Shown one piece after another: positions 1 through 8,180 of a stretch of 64,000 nt of DNA. A model generated the notes under the pieces. That model was not told the origin of the DNA and made no database searches. It saw only the letters and a program-made list of their open reading frames with translations. A program made the translations under genes and the position numbers. How positions within the stretch are numbered: the first letter of the stretch is position 1; every line of letters begins with the position of its first letter. Source of the DNA: UBA7672 sp965229115 (lineage in GTDB: Bacteria; Pseudomonadota; Alphaproteobacteria; Caulobacterales; Hyphomonadaceae); the NCBI GenBank assembly GCA_965229115.1, contig CBDDIR010000003.1, forward strand, positions 2,294,001 to 2,358,000, read 5' to 3'.

Positions 1-62
1 CGTTCGTTGAGTTTACGCAATGAGATTGAACGCCATCAACGCAATCGTGTTCTGTTGCCCGG

Positions 63-431
63 ATGCATCGCGGTTGCCCCGCCCGTCACGCGCCACCAAG
101 TCCAATCGTCAACACCATTGACGAACTGGAGCCGGACATCATCACGCAGATCAACGTATTCACTGTAGCGCCGGAGAAGCAGCAGGCGCTGGTTGATCTG
201 CTCGACGCGGCCGCCGAGACGTCGATGAAGGATCAGCCCGGCTTCATCTCCGCCAACAACCGTACAAGCGATTGCGGCAACCGCGTCATCAGCTACGCGC
301 AATGGCGCTCGAAAGAAGACCTGCAGGCAATGCACGACGATCCGCGCGCAGCTGAACACATGAAAGCCGCGGCCGATCTCGCGGAGTTCGAGCCGATCGT
401 GTGCGAAGTTCGCTCATCGAGCAGGCCGTAA
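63..431 (+). CDS. Antibiotic biosynthesis monooxygenase (ABM) domain protein
   Basis: The body of this 122-residue product, from about residue 25, reads as a single ABM ferredoxin-like domain: a first strand DIITQINVFTV, a helix starting APEKQQALVDLL, the strand PGFISANN and a second helix KEDLQAMHDD. Members are small dimeric haem-free oxygenases or stress proteins, usually about 100 residues, and no substrate can be inferred. An in-frame stop lies at 27-29, so the start must be between 30 and about 135. ATG 63 is the only ATG there, but the first 25 residues look poorly conserved. The gene converges on the glutathione peroxidase gene to its right with only six bases between the two stops. 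Confidence 0.75.
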   Translation: MHRGCPARHAPPSPIVNTIDELEPDIITQINVFTVAPEKQQALVDLLDAAAETSMKDQPGFISANNRTSDCGNRVISYAQWRSKEDLQAMHDDPRAAEHMKAAADLAEFEPIVCEVRSSSRP

Positions 432-437
432 CGCGCC

Positions 438-917
438 TTACGCGATGGCCTTCTCGATCGCCGCGCGCAATTCGCGGCTCTCCGGCTCGACATTCGATTT
501 GAACGCAGCAACAGGCTCGCCCGCCTTGTTGACCAGCAGCTTGTGGAAATTCCAAGCCGGATGCGCCGCGCGCCCAAGCTTCTCACGCATCCACTTGTAG
601 AACGGATGCGCGTGGCTGCCTTTGACAGCCGTCTTCTCCGTCATCGGGAACGTCACGGCGTAGTTGATCGCGCAGAACGCTGCGATCTCCGTTTCCTTCG
701 CCGGCTCCTGCCACAGGAACTGGTTGCACGGCACGCCGATCACCGTGAAGCCGCGATCATGATACTCGGACTGGATCTTCTGCAGCCCCGTATATTGCGG
801 CGTGAACCCGCACTTCGACGCCACGTTCACCACCAGCAATGCCTGCCCCTCGAACTGCTTCAGCGGCAGCTTCTGGCCATTGATGCCGGTGAAGTCGAAG
901 TCATACGCGGTCGTCAT
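438..917 (-). CDS. Glutathione peroxidase family thiol peroxidase (copy 1)
   Basis: This 159-residue cytoplasmic thiol peroxidase would reduce hydroperoxides. The peroxidatic Cys lies in NVASKCGFTPQY, a second Cys in GVPCNQF, a likely resolving Cys in AAFCAINYAVTFP, and the family motif WNFHK near the C-terminus. The resolving Cys in the middle of the chain matches the thioredoxin-dependent, monomeric Cys-GPx type known from yeast Gpx3 rather than true selenium enzymes. ATG 917 is preferred because it gives the N-terminus MTTAYDFDF, shared with the upstream paralogue (MTTAHDFDF), and sits two bases after that gene's stop. A TTG at 923 is possible but less convincing. It is the last gene of an amphi-Trp/gpx/gpx transcription unit. 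Confidence 0.93.
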   Translation of the reverse strand: MTTAYDFDFTGINGQKLPLKQFEGQALLVVNVASKCGFTPQYTGLQKIQSEYHDRGFTVIGVPCNQFLWQEPAKETEIAAFCAINYAVTFPMTEKTAVKGSHAHPFYKWMREKLGRAAHPAWNFHKLLVNKAGEPVAAFKSNVEPESRELRAAIEKAIA

Positions 918-919
918 GC

Positions 920-1396
920 TCAAAGAGCCTCGTTGATGGCTGCTTTAAGCTCCGGCGCTTCCGGCACGACCGTCGGCGCGAACGCCTTCAGCGCCTTGCC
1001 GTCCTTGCCGATCAGCAGCTTGTGGAAATTCCAGACCGGCTCAGCCGGATCGCCCAGCGCCGACTTGGCCCACTGATAGAACGGGTGCGCCGTCTCGCCC
1101 TTCACATCGGTCTTCGCCGTCAGCGGGAAGTCGACGCCATAGGTCGTCGAGCAGAAAGTCTGGATCTCTTCATTCGTCCCCGGCTCCTGCCCCATGAACT
1201 GGTTCGACGGCACGCCGAGCACCACAAGCCCCTTGTCCTTCAGCTCGTGATACAGGTTCACCAGCCCCTCATACTGCGGCGTCAGCCCGCACTTCGAGGC
1301 AACGTTCACGATCAGCACCGGATGCCCGCTGAACTGCTTCAGAGGCAGCGGCTTTCCATCGATCGAGGTGAAATCGAAATCGTGTGCGGTTGTCAT
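920..1396 (-). CDS. Glutathione peroxidase family thiol peroxidase (copy 2)
   Basis: A 158-residue paralogue of the downstream peroxidase. It keeps the peroxidatic Cys in NVASKCGLTPQY, the likely resolving Cys in QTFCSTTYGVDFP and the WNFHK motif. The intermediate Cys of the usual P-C-N-Q-F motif is Ser here (GVPSNQF), so it relies on a two-Cys relay at most. The start at 1396 gives a four-base ATGA overlap with the stop of the upstream amphi-Trp gene and matches the N-terminus of copy 1; an extended start at 1411 is less likely. Tandem duplication followed by loss of one Cys suggests the two enzymes have diverged in reductant or substrate, which is inference. Confidence 0.93.
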   Translation of the reverse strand: MTTAHDFDFTSIDGKPLPLKQFSGHPVLIVNVASKCGLTPQYEGLVNLYHELKDKGLVVLGVPSNQFMGQEPGTNEEIQTFCSTTYGVDFPLTAKTDVKGETAHPFYQWAKSALGDPAEPVWNFHKLLIGKDGKALKAFAPTVVPEAPELKAAINEAL

Positions 1397-1620
1397 TGCT
1401 CTGGCTTCCACTTCATCTGGAACTCGATCTCTTCGCCGTCCGAGCCACGCTCATGCTCGATATTGAACACAGCCCGCTTGGGCACATGCACCCGCTCGCC
1501 CGCAATCTGGATCACAAACGGCTCGCCCGCCTCCAGACTATCCGCAAACCGCCGCAGCTTCGCTACGAACTGGGCCCGCGTGTAGCTCTTTTCAACATCA
1601 CGCGTCGGCTTGCGGGCCAT
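1393..1620 (-). CDS. Amphi-Trp domain protein
   Basis: This 75-residue protein matches the small amphi-Trp family: a basic amphipathic helix (YTRAQFVAKLRRFADSLEAGE), a strand pair PFVIQIAGERVHVPKRAVFNIEHE, and the C-terminal acidic strand ending EIEFQMKWKPEQ, whose Trp is the family hallmark. The molecular function of the family is not established. It is the first gene of a three-gene unit with the two glutathione peroxidases and is coupled to the first by an ATGA overlap. Fifteen bases separate its start from the end of the acyltransferase gene upstream, so transcription may read through. Confidence 0.85.
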   Translation of the reverse strand: MARKPTRDVEKSYTRAQFVAKLRRFADSLEAGEPFVIQIAGERVHVPKRAVFNIEHERGSDGEEIEFQMKWKPEQ

Positions 1621-1635
1621 AGATCATCTCCAGCA

Positions 1636-2424
1636 TCACGAGTCCTGCGAAACCGCATCCGGCTTCGCAACAGAGGTAGGCTTCTCCGGCGCGCGAACAA
1701 TCCCGTTCGCCTTGTCCCATTGCCGCCCCTCCTCGATCAGCCGGTCGGTGTTCGACATGATCGCGCCGCCCAGCCGCTCAAGAAACTCGTCCTTGCCCAA
1801 TCCCGGCGGGATCGAATCGAGAAACTCGATCACCGCCGGCCCCGGATATTTGCGATAGTCCTCCTGCTGCCAGCGCAGCCCCAGGCTCGTCGCCACCGGC
1901 ACCACCGGCCATTGCGACGCTTCCTGCATATGCCACACGCCAGCGCGGAACCGCTTGTGCTCGCCCACCTTCGTCAGGTGACCTTCCGGATAGATCAGCA
2001 CAATGCGCTTGTCCTCGGCCGCCTTGGCAAAGCTCGCGGCCAGATCCTTGCGCGCTTCCGGCCCGCCGCAATTGTCGATCACGATCGCGCCCAGCTTCTC
2101 CAGCACCTTCGGCACCAGCGGAAACCGCTCGAGGTGATCGCCCGTCACGAACGCCAACGTATCGAACTGCACATACATCATGAAGCCGTCGCCATAGCTC
2201 GAATGCTTCGGCGCGAGGATAAACGGTGGCGGCGGCAACTTCTCGCGCCCCCGCACTACCGGCTCGATCCCGATCAGCTTCATCAGCTGCACCATGCGCT
2301 TGGTGTAGCGCTTCACCGCCCACCGCACGCCGCCGCTGCCCGGCACAAGCGCCAGTATCGCCGCCATCAGCACGTAGAGGATCGAGATCCACCAGAACCC
2401 GACCGCAAAGAAGAACGAGCGCAT
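1636..2424 (-). CDS. 1-acyl-sn-glycerol-3-phosphate acyltransferase-like (PlsC family)
   Basis: A 262-residue membrane-anchored acyltransferase with an N-terminal hydrophobic segment (about residues 3-30). The catalytic HX4D motif is intact in APKHSSYGD. The glycerol-phosphate-binding block is FPLVPKVLEKLGAIVIDN, and the third motif is YPEGH rather than the common PEGTR. The family transfers acyl chains from acyl-CoA or acyl-ACP to lysophosphatidate in phospholipid synthesis at the inner membrane. The C-terminal 35 residues are polar and probably disordered. Ten bases separate it from the DUF1801 gene upstream, so the two are probably cotranscribed. The exact lysophospholipid substrate is not shown by the sequence. 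Confidence 0.9.
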   Translation of the reverse strand: MRSFFFAVGFWWISILYVLMAAILALVPGSGGVRWAVKRYTKRMVQLMKLIGIEPVVRGREKLPPPPFILAPKHSSYGDGFMMYVQFDTLAFVTGDHLERFPLVPKVLEKLGAIVIDNCGGPEARKDLAASFAKAAEDKRIVLIYPEGHLTKVGEHKRFRAGVWHMQEASQWPVVPVATSLGLRWQQEDYRKYPGPAVIEFLDSIPPGLGKDEFLERLGGAIMSNTDRLIEEGRQWDKANGIVRAPEKPTSVAKPDAVSQDS

Positions 2425-2434
2425 CGCGTAACCC

Positions 2435-2833
2435 TCAAGCCTTCTTCGCAGCGTCTTGCGGATTACCCAGCTTCTTGTTCAACGCAGCAGCCGCCTTCGC
2501 CAGCTTCGCTGCAACAGCGGCATCCACCGTATCACCCTTCAGGAAAACCTGGTTCGCCAGCTCATACTTCCCGCTGGCTTTCAGCTTCGGCTCGATCTCG
2601 CGCAGCCGCTTCCCCCGCCAGAATCCGAATAGCACGCGCTCATCCTCCGCGCGTATCAGCAGCGCAGGCCCATTGCTCGAATAGACAATGTGCCCCCACT
2701 TGATCGCTTCCTCGAAGCTCGCCGCCCCTGTCACCGCCGCACGCAGTTCCGCAACCACATCCTTCTTCCAGCCGCGAAGCCCGCGCACATAGGCGTCGGG
2801 ATCAGCCGCAACAGGCGCGCCCTTCTTCATCAT
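2435..2833 (-). CDS. DUF1801 domain protein
   Basis: This 132-residue protein fits DUF1801, an alpha/beta fold seen in YdhG-like proteins, with the typical opening helix (WKKDVVAELRAAV), the conserved EAIKWGHIVYSSNGPALLI strand and LFGFWRGKRL. It has a short Lys-rich tail. Function is unknown; members are often found next to ArsR/SRPBCC clusters, and another member occurs at 14108-14542. It starts with two consecutive Met codons. It precedes the PlsC-like gene by ten bases. Confidence 0.85.
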   Translation of the reverse strand: MMKKGAPVAADPDAYVRGLRGWKKDVVAELRAAVTGAASFEEAIKWGHIVYSSNGPALLIRAEDERVLFGFWRGKRLREIEPKLKASGKYELANQVFLKGDTVDAAVAAKLAKAAAALNKKLGNPQDAAKKA

Positions 2834-2918
2834 GCGGATGTCCCCCTCAGCTGACTTGCCGAGGAGGTGGCATCATTCGCGCGCCCCGGTCAACGCGAGG
2901 GGGTCAACGCGAGCCGCA

Positions 2919-3788
2919 TCAGGCAGGCTTCACAACCTTGTCCTGCGTCTTCGTAGCGAAATCGCTGGCGTCGTGCCGCTCGTGCAGCTGGCTCGCCGGA
3001 TCGCCAAACGTGCGGTTCACCATCCGCCCACGCTTCACCGCAGGCCGCGCCGCAATCTGGTCCGCCCACCGGATGACGTTCTTGTATTCGTGCACCGCCA
3101 GGAACTCGCCCGCCTCGTACAGCACGCCCTTCACCAGCGCGCCATACCAGGGCCACGTCGCCATATCCGCAATCGTGTAGTCGCTGCCGCCCAGATACTC
3201 GCTCTCCGCCAGACGGCGATCGAGCACATCCAGCTGCCGCTTCACTTCCATCGCATAGCGATTGATCGGGTATTCCCACTTCTCCGGCGCATACGCATAG
3301 AAGTGACCAAACCCGCCACCGAGGAACGGCGCCGATCCCATCTGCCAGAACAGCCAGCTCATCGCCTCCGTCCGCGCCGCGCGCTCCTTCGGCAGGAACG
3401 CGTCAAACTTCTCGGCGAGATAAACCAGGATCGAAGCACTCTCGAAAATCCGCTGCGGCTTCGGCTCGCTGTGATCCACCATCACCGGGATCTTCGAGTT
3501 AGGATTGATCTCCACATACCCGCTGGAGAACTGATCGCCCTTGCCGATATCGATCAGCCACGCATCATACTCTGCGCCAGTCTTGCCCAGCGCCAGCAGC
3601 TCCTCGAGCATCACCGTCACCTTGACGCCGTTCGGCGTGCCCAGCGAATAAAGCTGCAGCGGATGCTTGCCCACCGGCAGCACTTTCTCATGCGTCGCGC
3701 CAGCGATCGGCCGGTTGATATTCGCGAACCGCCCCCCGCTCCCCTTGTCCCAGGTCCAGACCTTCGGCGGGGTGTAAGTGTCGCTCAT
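2919..3788 (-). CDS. yghU: Glutathione-dependent disulfide-bond oxidoreductase, YghU type
   Basis: A 289-residue glutathione S-transferase-fold protein. The N-terminal extension (VWTWDKGSGGRFANINRPIAGATHEKVLPVGKHP) is characteristic of YghU/nu-class GSTs, as is the thioredoxin-like block LYSLGTPNGVKVTVMLEEL followed by the glutathione-site segment NPNSKIPVMVDH. The C-terminal all-helical domain follows. Known YghU enzymes reduce organic disulfides and hydroperoxides using bound glutathione. The start at 3788 (MSDTYTPP) is chosen over an upstream start at 3830 because the 14 extra residues are not family-like. The gene stands alone. Confidence 0.93.
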   Translation of the reverse strand: MSDTYTPPKVWTWDKGSGGRFANINRPIAGATHEKVLPVGKHPLQLYSLGTPNGVKVTVMLEELLALGKTGAEYDAWLIDIGKGDQFSSGYVEINPNSKIPVMVDHSEPKPQRIFESASILVYLAEKFDAFLPKERAARTEAMSWLFWQMGSAPFLGGGFGHFYAYAPEKWEYPINRYAMEVKRQLDVLDRRLAESEYLGGSDYTIADMATWPWYGALVKGVLYEAGEFLAVHEYKNVIRWADQIAARPAVKRGRMVNRTFGDPASQLHERHDASDFATKTQDKVVKPA

Positions 3789-3952
3789 GCGGGCATTCCC
3801 TGGCAGGCATTCCTCGTATCGTGTGCCCAAGATGTGCGGCCCGAACCGGCGAGTTACAAGCCGGAACAGATCAGAACGCCTCCTGATACGATCCAGCCCA
3901 ACTGACAGGCCCCGATTCCCGCGCTAGGTTCGCCCCATCAGGGGACAGATCC

Positions 3953-4387
3953 ATGCGCCTATCCATGATCGCCATCGCCGCCCTCGCCACCGGCTGCGCA
4001 ACCGCACCTGACACGATCACCCCATGGACGACAGGCACAGCCTACACCCCCATGGGCGCCGCCACCGGCTCAGGCGCGTTCTCGTCCACCATCGACGGCA
4101 GCACCACCACGGCTGCGCCCTACACGATCCGCGTCCACATCACGAAAGGCGGCAAGATCCTCCCCCACACCCACCCGGACGACCGCCTCATCACAGTCGT
4201 AGCCGGCAATCTCTGCTACGGCTTCGGCGACACCTTCAGCGAACAAGGCTGCACAATGTACCCCGAAGGCAGCCACTTCCTCGTCCCCGGCAACGTCATG
4301 CACTTCGGCTACGGCAAGGAAGAAGCCGTCTATCAGGAAAGCGGCGTGGGTCCTTCAGCATTCATGCTGCCGAAATCCGGTCAATAA
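3953..4387 (+). CDS. Exported cupin-domain lipoprotein
   Basis: A 144-residue protein with a short lipoprotein-type signal (MRLSMIAIAALATGC; Cys 15 would be lipidated), then a single cupin barrel. Cupin motif 1 is visible in GGKILPHTHPDDRLITVVAG, with two His in HTH. Motif 2 lies around MYPEGSHFLVPGNVMHF, with the later His. Metal binding by the His residues is therefore likely, but no substrate can be named. It overlaps no neighbour at its 5' end and its stop codon is followed immediately by the ATG of a 45-residue membrane peptide. Confidence 0.8.
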   Translation: MRLSMIAIAALATGCATAPDTITPWTTGTAYTPMGAATGSGAFSSTIDGSTTTAAPYTIRVHITKGGKILPHTHPDDRLITVVAGNLCYGFGDTFSEQGCTMYPEGSHFLVPGNVMHFGYGKEEAVYQESGVGPSAFMLPKSGQ

Positions 4388-4525
4388 ATGCCGAGATGGA
4401 TGAAGGTCGCCTTTGCACTGACCATCGCGGTTACGATCATCCTCCTCTATCAATGCAACAGCGAATACCTGAACTTCGGAATGTTCCCTCACTCCGCGCC
4501 GCCTAACGACGGGACCGTTTTCTAG
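4388..4525 (+). CDS. Small single-pass membrane protein (45 aa)
   Basis: An open frame begins with ATG immediately after the stop of the cupin gene and runs 45 codons to TAG 4523-4525. The product starts MPRWMKVAFALTIAVTIILL, a basic N-terminus followed by one hydrophobic helix, then a polar tail ending NDGTVF. Zero spacing with the preceding cupin lipoprotein gene suggests translational coupling and a possible partnership at the inner membrane. No family is recognised. The reading frame and typical small-membrane-protein architecture are the only support. Confidence 0.45.
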   Translation: MPRWMKVAFALTIAVTIILLYQCNSEYLNFGMFPHSAPPNDGTVF

Positions 4526-4539
4526 AAGACGCGCCTGTA

Positions 4540-4588
4540 GCGCTCATCCTGAGCAGCCGCGTAGCGGCGTCCGTCGAAGGACGAGCGC
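4540..4588 (+). repeat. Dispersed palindromic repeat, family A, copy 1
   Basis: A 49-bp element bounded by GCGCTCATCC and GGACGAGCGC, which pair as an outer stem with one A.C mismatch. The constant blocks CTGAGCAG and CGTCCGTCGAAGGACG flank a variable inner hairpin GCCGC-GTA-GCGGC. Five more copies occur in the window. It lies between convergent genes, where it could also act as a transcription barrier. Confidence 0.85.
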
Positions 4589-4601
4589 GTCCCCACCGAA
4601 C

Positions 4602-5246
4602 TCACCCCGGCACATAAATCTGCGCCACCGTACCCGCCGGAAACGAAACTGACTCCACCAGCTTCAACTTCAGCGGCGCATCCACCTTCGTAAAAATCGG
4701 CATCCCCTCGCCCAGCACGATCGGATGCACCAGCAGGTGGAACCGATCCACCATCCCCGTCGCAATCAGGCTGCGCGCAAACCCGGCCCCGCCATGCGCC
4801 AGTATCGGCTTGCCGCTCTCCTTCTTCAGCTTCGCCAGCTCATCCTTCAAAGGCCCCGCAGCGATGTAGGCGTCCTGCCACGCCTTCAGGATCTTCGGAT
4901 CAGGCTCGCGCCGCTTCTCGCCCTTGGCCTCAGCCGCATCCGCCGCGTCCTGCAACCCCGCCGAAGGCTTCATCGATTTCACATGCGCCGCGTCATGCTG
5001 CGTGAACACCACCTTCGGAATCGAGTTCATCGGATTGGCAAACTGATCGTCCGAATACGGCCACCACGAAATCATGTCCGCGTAAGTCTTCGACCCCATC
5101 GCATGCAGGCTGGTGTCATTGATCACCTTCGCCTCCCACTTGTCCGCCTCCGGATCGGGTAGCGAGAAAATCCAGTCGATCTGCCCCTTCGGCCCCGCCA
5201 CAAACCCATCCAGCGACATGGACATTTTGAGATGAAGTTCACGCAT
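4602..5246 (-). CDS. Dihydrofolate reductase-like (RibD C-terminal domain) protein
   Basis: A 214-residue protein with the opening strand and loop typical of the RibD-C/DHFR-like family (LHLKMSMSLDGFVAGPKGQIDW), the helix HAMGSKTYADMISWWP and the strand block GKPILAHGGAGFARSLIATG, followed by DRFHLLVHPIVLGEG. These proteins bind NAD(P)H and reduce pterin- or riboflavin-like substrates, but many members are uncharacterised. The start at 5246 is supported by a GAGGAG ribosome-binding site about nine bases upstream; a longer frame from 5261 would place that site inside the coding region. It is a probable monocistronic gene downstream of the ABC exporter. Confidence 0.88.
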   Translation of the reverse strand: MRELHLKMSMSLDGFVAGPKGQIDWIFSLPDPEADKWEAKVINDTSLHAMGSKTYADMISWWPYSDDQFANPMNSIPKVVFTQHDAAHVKSMKPSAGLQDAADAAEAKGEKRREPDPKILKAWQDAYIAAGPLKDELAKLKKESGKPILAHGGAGFARSLIATGMVDRFHLLVHPIVLGEGMPIFTKVDAPLKLKLVESVSFPAGTVAQIYVPG

Positions 5247-5359
5247 AAGGCGGCTCCTCAATGGCTGTTACAGCCATAGGACGTGCGAGCGTGGGAAGTT
5301 CCGACAGGCGAGCTGAGAAAAGAGATCGCGCCTGACGCGCAGGACAACCGCGAGCGCCG

Positions 5360-7210
5360 CTAAGCCACCTTGCTCGCTTCCGCAGCCGCCAACGCCAGAT
5401 CATGCGCCCGCGACTGCCGGCTCCACAGATCGGCATACAGCCCGCCCGCCGCCAACAGCTCATGGTGCGTGCCCCGCTCCACGATCTTGCCCTCGCTCAG
5501 CACAATGATCTCGTCCGCGCCCGCAACCGTCGACAGCCGGTGCGCCACCATCAGTGTCGTGCGCCCCTTCGCGGCCTCGTCCAGCGCCTCCTGCACTTCC
5601 TGCTCTGTCGCTGAATCCAGCGCGCTCGTCGCCTCGTCCAGCACAAGGATCGCCGGGTTCTTCAGGATCGCCCGCGCAATGCCCACACGCTGACGCTCGC
5701 CGCCCGACAGCTTCACGCCGCGCTCGCCCACGCGCGTCTCCCAGCCCTTCGGCAGCTTGTCGATGAACTCCAGAAGCTGCGCGCGGCTCGCCGCATCGCG
5801 CAGCTCTTCATCGGAAGCATCCGGCCGCCCATACAGCAGGTTCTCCTTCATCGACGCGTTGAACAGCACCACTTCCTGCGGCACCAGCCCGATCGCATCG
5901 CGCAGCGTTTCCTGTTTCAGCCCACGCACATCCTGCCCATCGACAAACACAGACCCACCCTTGGTGTCGTAGAACCGGAACAGCAGCTTCAGCAGCGTCG
6001 ACTTGCCCGAGCCCGAAGGCCCCACCACCGCAAGCTTCGTCCCCGCCGGCACAGTGAACGACACATCGTCGATCCCCGCCGAGCGCGCATCGTGCGTAAA
6101 GCTCACATGCTCGAACCGCACCTCCCCGCCCTTCACGGACAGCGGCTTCGCATCCGGCGCATCCGAAACTTCTGGCTTCATGTTGAGCAGGCCATACAGC
6201 TTCTCGAGATCGATCGCGCCCTGCTTGATCTCGCGGAACGCCCATCCCAGCACAGACAACGGCCGATAGAGGTTGCTCATGATCAGCACCACCGCCGCCA
6301 TGTCGCCCGCCTGCACCTGCCCGTTGAACGTCGCCAGCGCCGTGATGCCCGCCACAGCCGTCAGGCCGAGCGCCATGATGATATCCTGCCCCGCATTCAG
6401 CAGCGCGAGCGAGCGCGACACATCCACCATGTTCTTGTTGTAAACGCGCATCGCCGCATCATAGCGATCCGTCTCGCGCGTCTCCGCCGCAAACGCCTTC
6501 ACCGTCTCGAAGTTCGTAAGGCTGTCCACCGCCAGAGCCCGCAGCTCCGTATCCGCCGCGTTCAGCTTGCGCCGCTGCTCCGTCCGCCAGTTGGTGAGCA
6601 GCGCCGTGAACGTCGCATAGAGCGCCACCACGATCACAGCCACCACAGCCGACAGCCAGCTATACCGCGTCGACAGCACAAACGCCGCCAGCGCCAGCTC
6701 GATCAAGGTCGGCCCGATGTTGAACGCCAGAAAGCGGATCAGGTAATCCAGCGCCGCCACGCCCCGGTCGATAATCCGGTTCAGCGCCCCCGTCCGCCGC
6801 GTCTGGTGAAACGCCAGCGACAGCCCCTGCGCATGGCCATACGCCTCGACCGCAATCAACCGCTGCGCATCCTGGCTCACCGGCGCAAACATCGCGTCCC
6901 GCAGATACGGCAGGTTGCTCGACAACAGCCGCGCCCCCGTCCACCACACCAGCAACAGCACGATCGCAGAAAGCGCCGCATCCGGCCCCGTCATCCGGTT
7001 GATCGCGTCGCCAAAGAACACCGGCGCGTAAACCGCGAACACCTTGCTCGCCAGCGTCAGCACCAGCGCGACCACCATCACCGGCCGCCACTTCTTCAGC
7101 TGCGGCCGCGCCATGATCTGGCCGATCCGTACCAGCGAGGCGCCAAGCCCCGCGTCGCCGGTCTCCAGACCATCGACGTCAGCTGAAGTGGAACTCGGAT
7201 GTCTCGCCAT
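5360..7210 (-). CDS. Atm1/HMT-type ABC half-transporter
   Basis: A 616-residue fused half-transporter. The N-terminal 350 residues contain about six membrane helices, with the Atm1-family segment SNLPYLRDAMFAPVSQDAQR. The nucleotide-binding domain has Walker A GPSGSGKST, the signature LSGGERQR, Walker B ILVLDEATSALD and the H-loop VAHRLSTV. Bacterial Atm1-type exporters form homodimers and export glutathione-linked metals or glutathione polysulfides, linking them to Fe-S and heavy-metal homeostasis. The membrane domain places it in this group rather than the lipid flippases. It starts well clear of the divergent LOG gene and ends 113 bases before the DHFR-like gene. Confidence 0.9.
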   Translation of the reverse strand: MARHPSSTSADVDGLETGDAGLGASLVRIGQIMARPQLKKWRPVMVVALVLTLASKVFAVYAPVFFGDAINRMTGPDAALSAIVLLLVWWTGARLLSSNLPYLRDAMFAPVSQDAQRLIAVEAYGHAQGLSLAFHQTRRTGALNRIIDRGVAALDYLIRFLAFNIGPTLIELALAAFVLSTRYSWLSAVVAVIVVALYATFTALLTNWRTEQRRKLNAADTELRALAVDSLTNFETVKAFAAETRETDRYDAAMRVYNKNMVDVSRSLALLNAGQDIIMALGLTAVAGITALATFNGQVQAGDMAAVVLIMSNLYRPLSVLGWAFREIKQGAIDLEKLYGLLNMKPEVSDAPDAKPLSVKGGEVRFEHVSFTHDARSAGIDDVSFTVPAGTKLAVVGPSGSGKSTLLKLLFRFYDTKGGSVFVDGQDVRGLKQETLRDAIGLVPQEVVLFNASMKENLLYGRPDASDEELRDAASRAQLLEFIDKLPKGWETRVGERGVKLSGGERQRVGIARAILKNPAILVLDEATSALDSATEQEVQEALDEAAKGRTTLMVAHRLSTVAGADEIIVLSEGKIVERGTHHELLAAGGLYADLWSRQSRAHDLALAAAEASKVA

Positions 7211-7397
7211 GACGGGGTAAATAGGCGCAGCCCGGTCGAAACTCCAGAGTTCCCCTGATTTCCCGGCCCAGCCCTGCCGCCACCCTCATGTCAGCAGCCT
7301 GTGCATAAGCCAGACGCGGACCCTTCCAGAGCGAACGTCTTTGCCTCGTCGCCGAACCGGCGCATCTATGTCCGGATAAAGAAGAGAAAGAAGAAGA

Positions 7398-7955
7398 ATG
7401 CCCGGAATCAAGTCCGTGACCGTTTACTGCGGCTCCGCCCCAGGATCCGACCCCTCCTACCTCAAGCTCGCCGCCAATCTCGGCAAGGCCATCGCCAAGC
7501 GCGGCTGGCGCACCGTCTATGGCGGCGGCGATGTCGGCCTGATGGGCGCAGTCGCCACCAACGCCCGCGACGCCGGCGGCAAGGTGCTGGGCGTCATGCC
7601 CCACTTCCTGCGCGACCTTGAAGGCGTGCTCGACGGCATCGAGAACCGCTACACCGAAAACATGCACCAGCGGAAACAGGCGCTCCTGGACGAGGCCGAC
7701 GGCCTCATCGTCCTCCCCGGCGGCATCGGCACGCTCGAAGAAGCCGTCGAGACCCTGTCGTGGGCGAAGCTTTCGCTCCACCGCAAGCCAATGGCCTTCC
7801 TGTCCGAGAACAATTACTGGCAGCCCTACTTCAAGCTGATCGACCACATGATCGAAGGCGGCTTCCTCCCGGAAAGCTTCCTCCAGCTAATGGCCGACAC
7901 CAACACCCCCGAAGCCGCCCTCGACGCCCTCCACGACCGAGCCATAGCGCTCTAG
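7398..7955 (+). CDS. LOG-family phosphoribohydrolase (TIGR00730 Rossmann fold)
   Basis: A 185-residue Rossmann-fold protein. The opening strand VTVYCGSAPGSDP, the segment VYGGGDVGLMGAVATNA and the catalytic/phosphate loop LPGGIGTLEEAVE identify the LOG family. Characterised members cleave ribose-5-phosphate from nucleoside monophosphates, including cytokinin ribotides. Length is normal for the family. It is divergent from the ABC exporter and is followed after 33 bases by a hairpin terminator. Whether this enzyme makes cytokinin-like bases or recycles AMP cannot be told from sequence. Confidence 0.92.
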   Translation: MPGIKSVTVYCGSAPGSDPSYLKLAANLGKAIAKRGWRTVYGGGDVGLMGAVATNARDAGGKVLGVMPHFLRDLEGVLDGIENRYTENMHQRKQALLDEADGLIVLPGGIGTLEEAVETLSWAKLSLHRKPMAFLSENNYWQPYFKLIDHMIEGGFLPESFLQLMADTNTPEAALDALHDRAIAL

Positions 7956-7988
7956 GCGTCCCTGACCACCTCCAACGCGCCGCACGAT

Positions 7989-8027
7989 CCAGCAAAATCC
8001 CGTCATCAGGCGGGTTTTGCTGGTTTC
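7989..8027 (+). terminator. Hairpin terminator after the LOG gene
   Basis: A long inverted repeat CCAGCAAAA-T-CCCG (7989-8002) pairs with CGGGTTTTGCTGG (8011-8023) around an eight-base loop, with one bulged T. The inner CCCG/CGGG stem followed by TTTT has the form of an intrinsic terminator for the gene to its left. The extended stem could also act on transcripts from the right. Confidence 0.65.
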
Positions 8028-8180
8028 CCGCATTAATCTTGGAAACCCAGCCGTATTGCCGCAACGGCCGCAGCCACATAGGTTGCCGCCGCCGGGGTCA
8101 CTTACAGCGCGAGGTCGGGGAGACACGCGCCACAGCCCGGCGACAAACAACATGGCCGGGACAGGCCAGCCGGAGGGAAT

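Noticed and set aside
1384..2703. 439-codon plus-strand open frame
   Set aside because: Arg/His/Pro-rich shadow of the amphi-Trp, PlsC and DUF1801 genes on the other strand.
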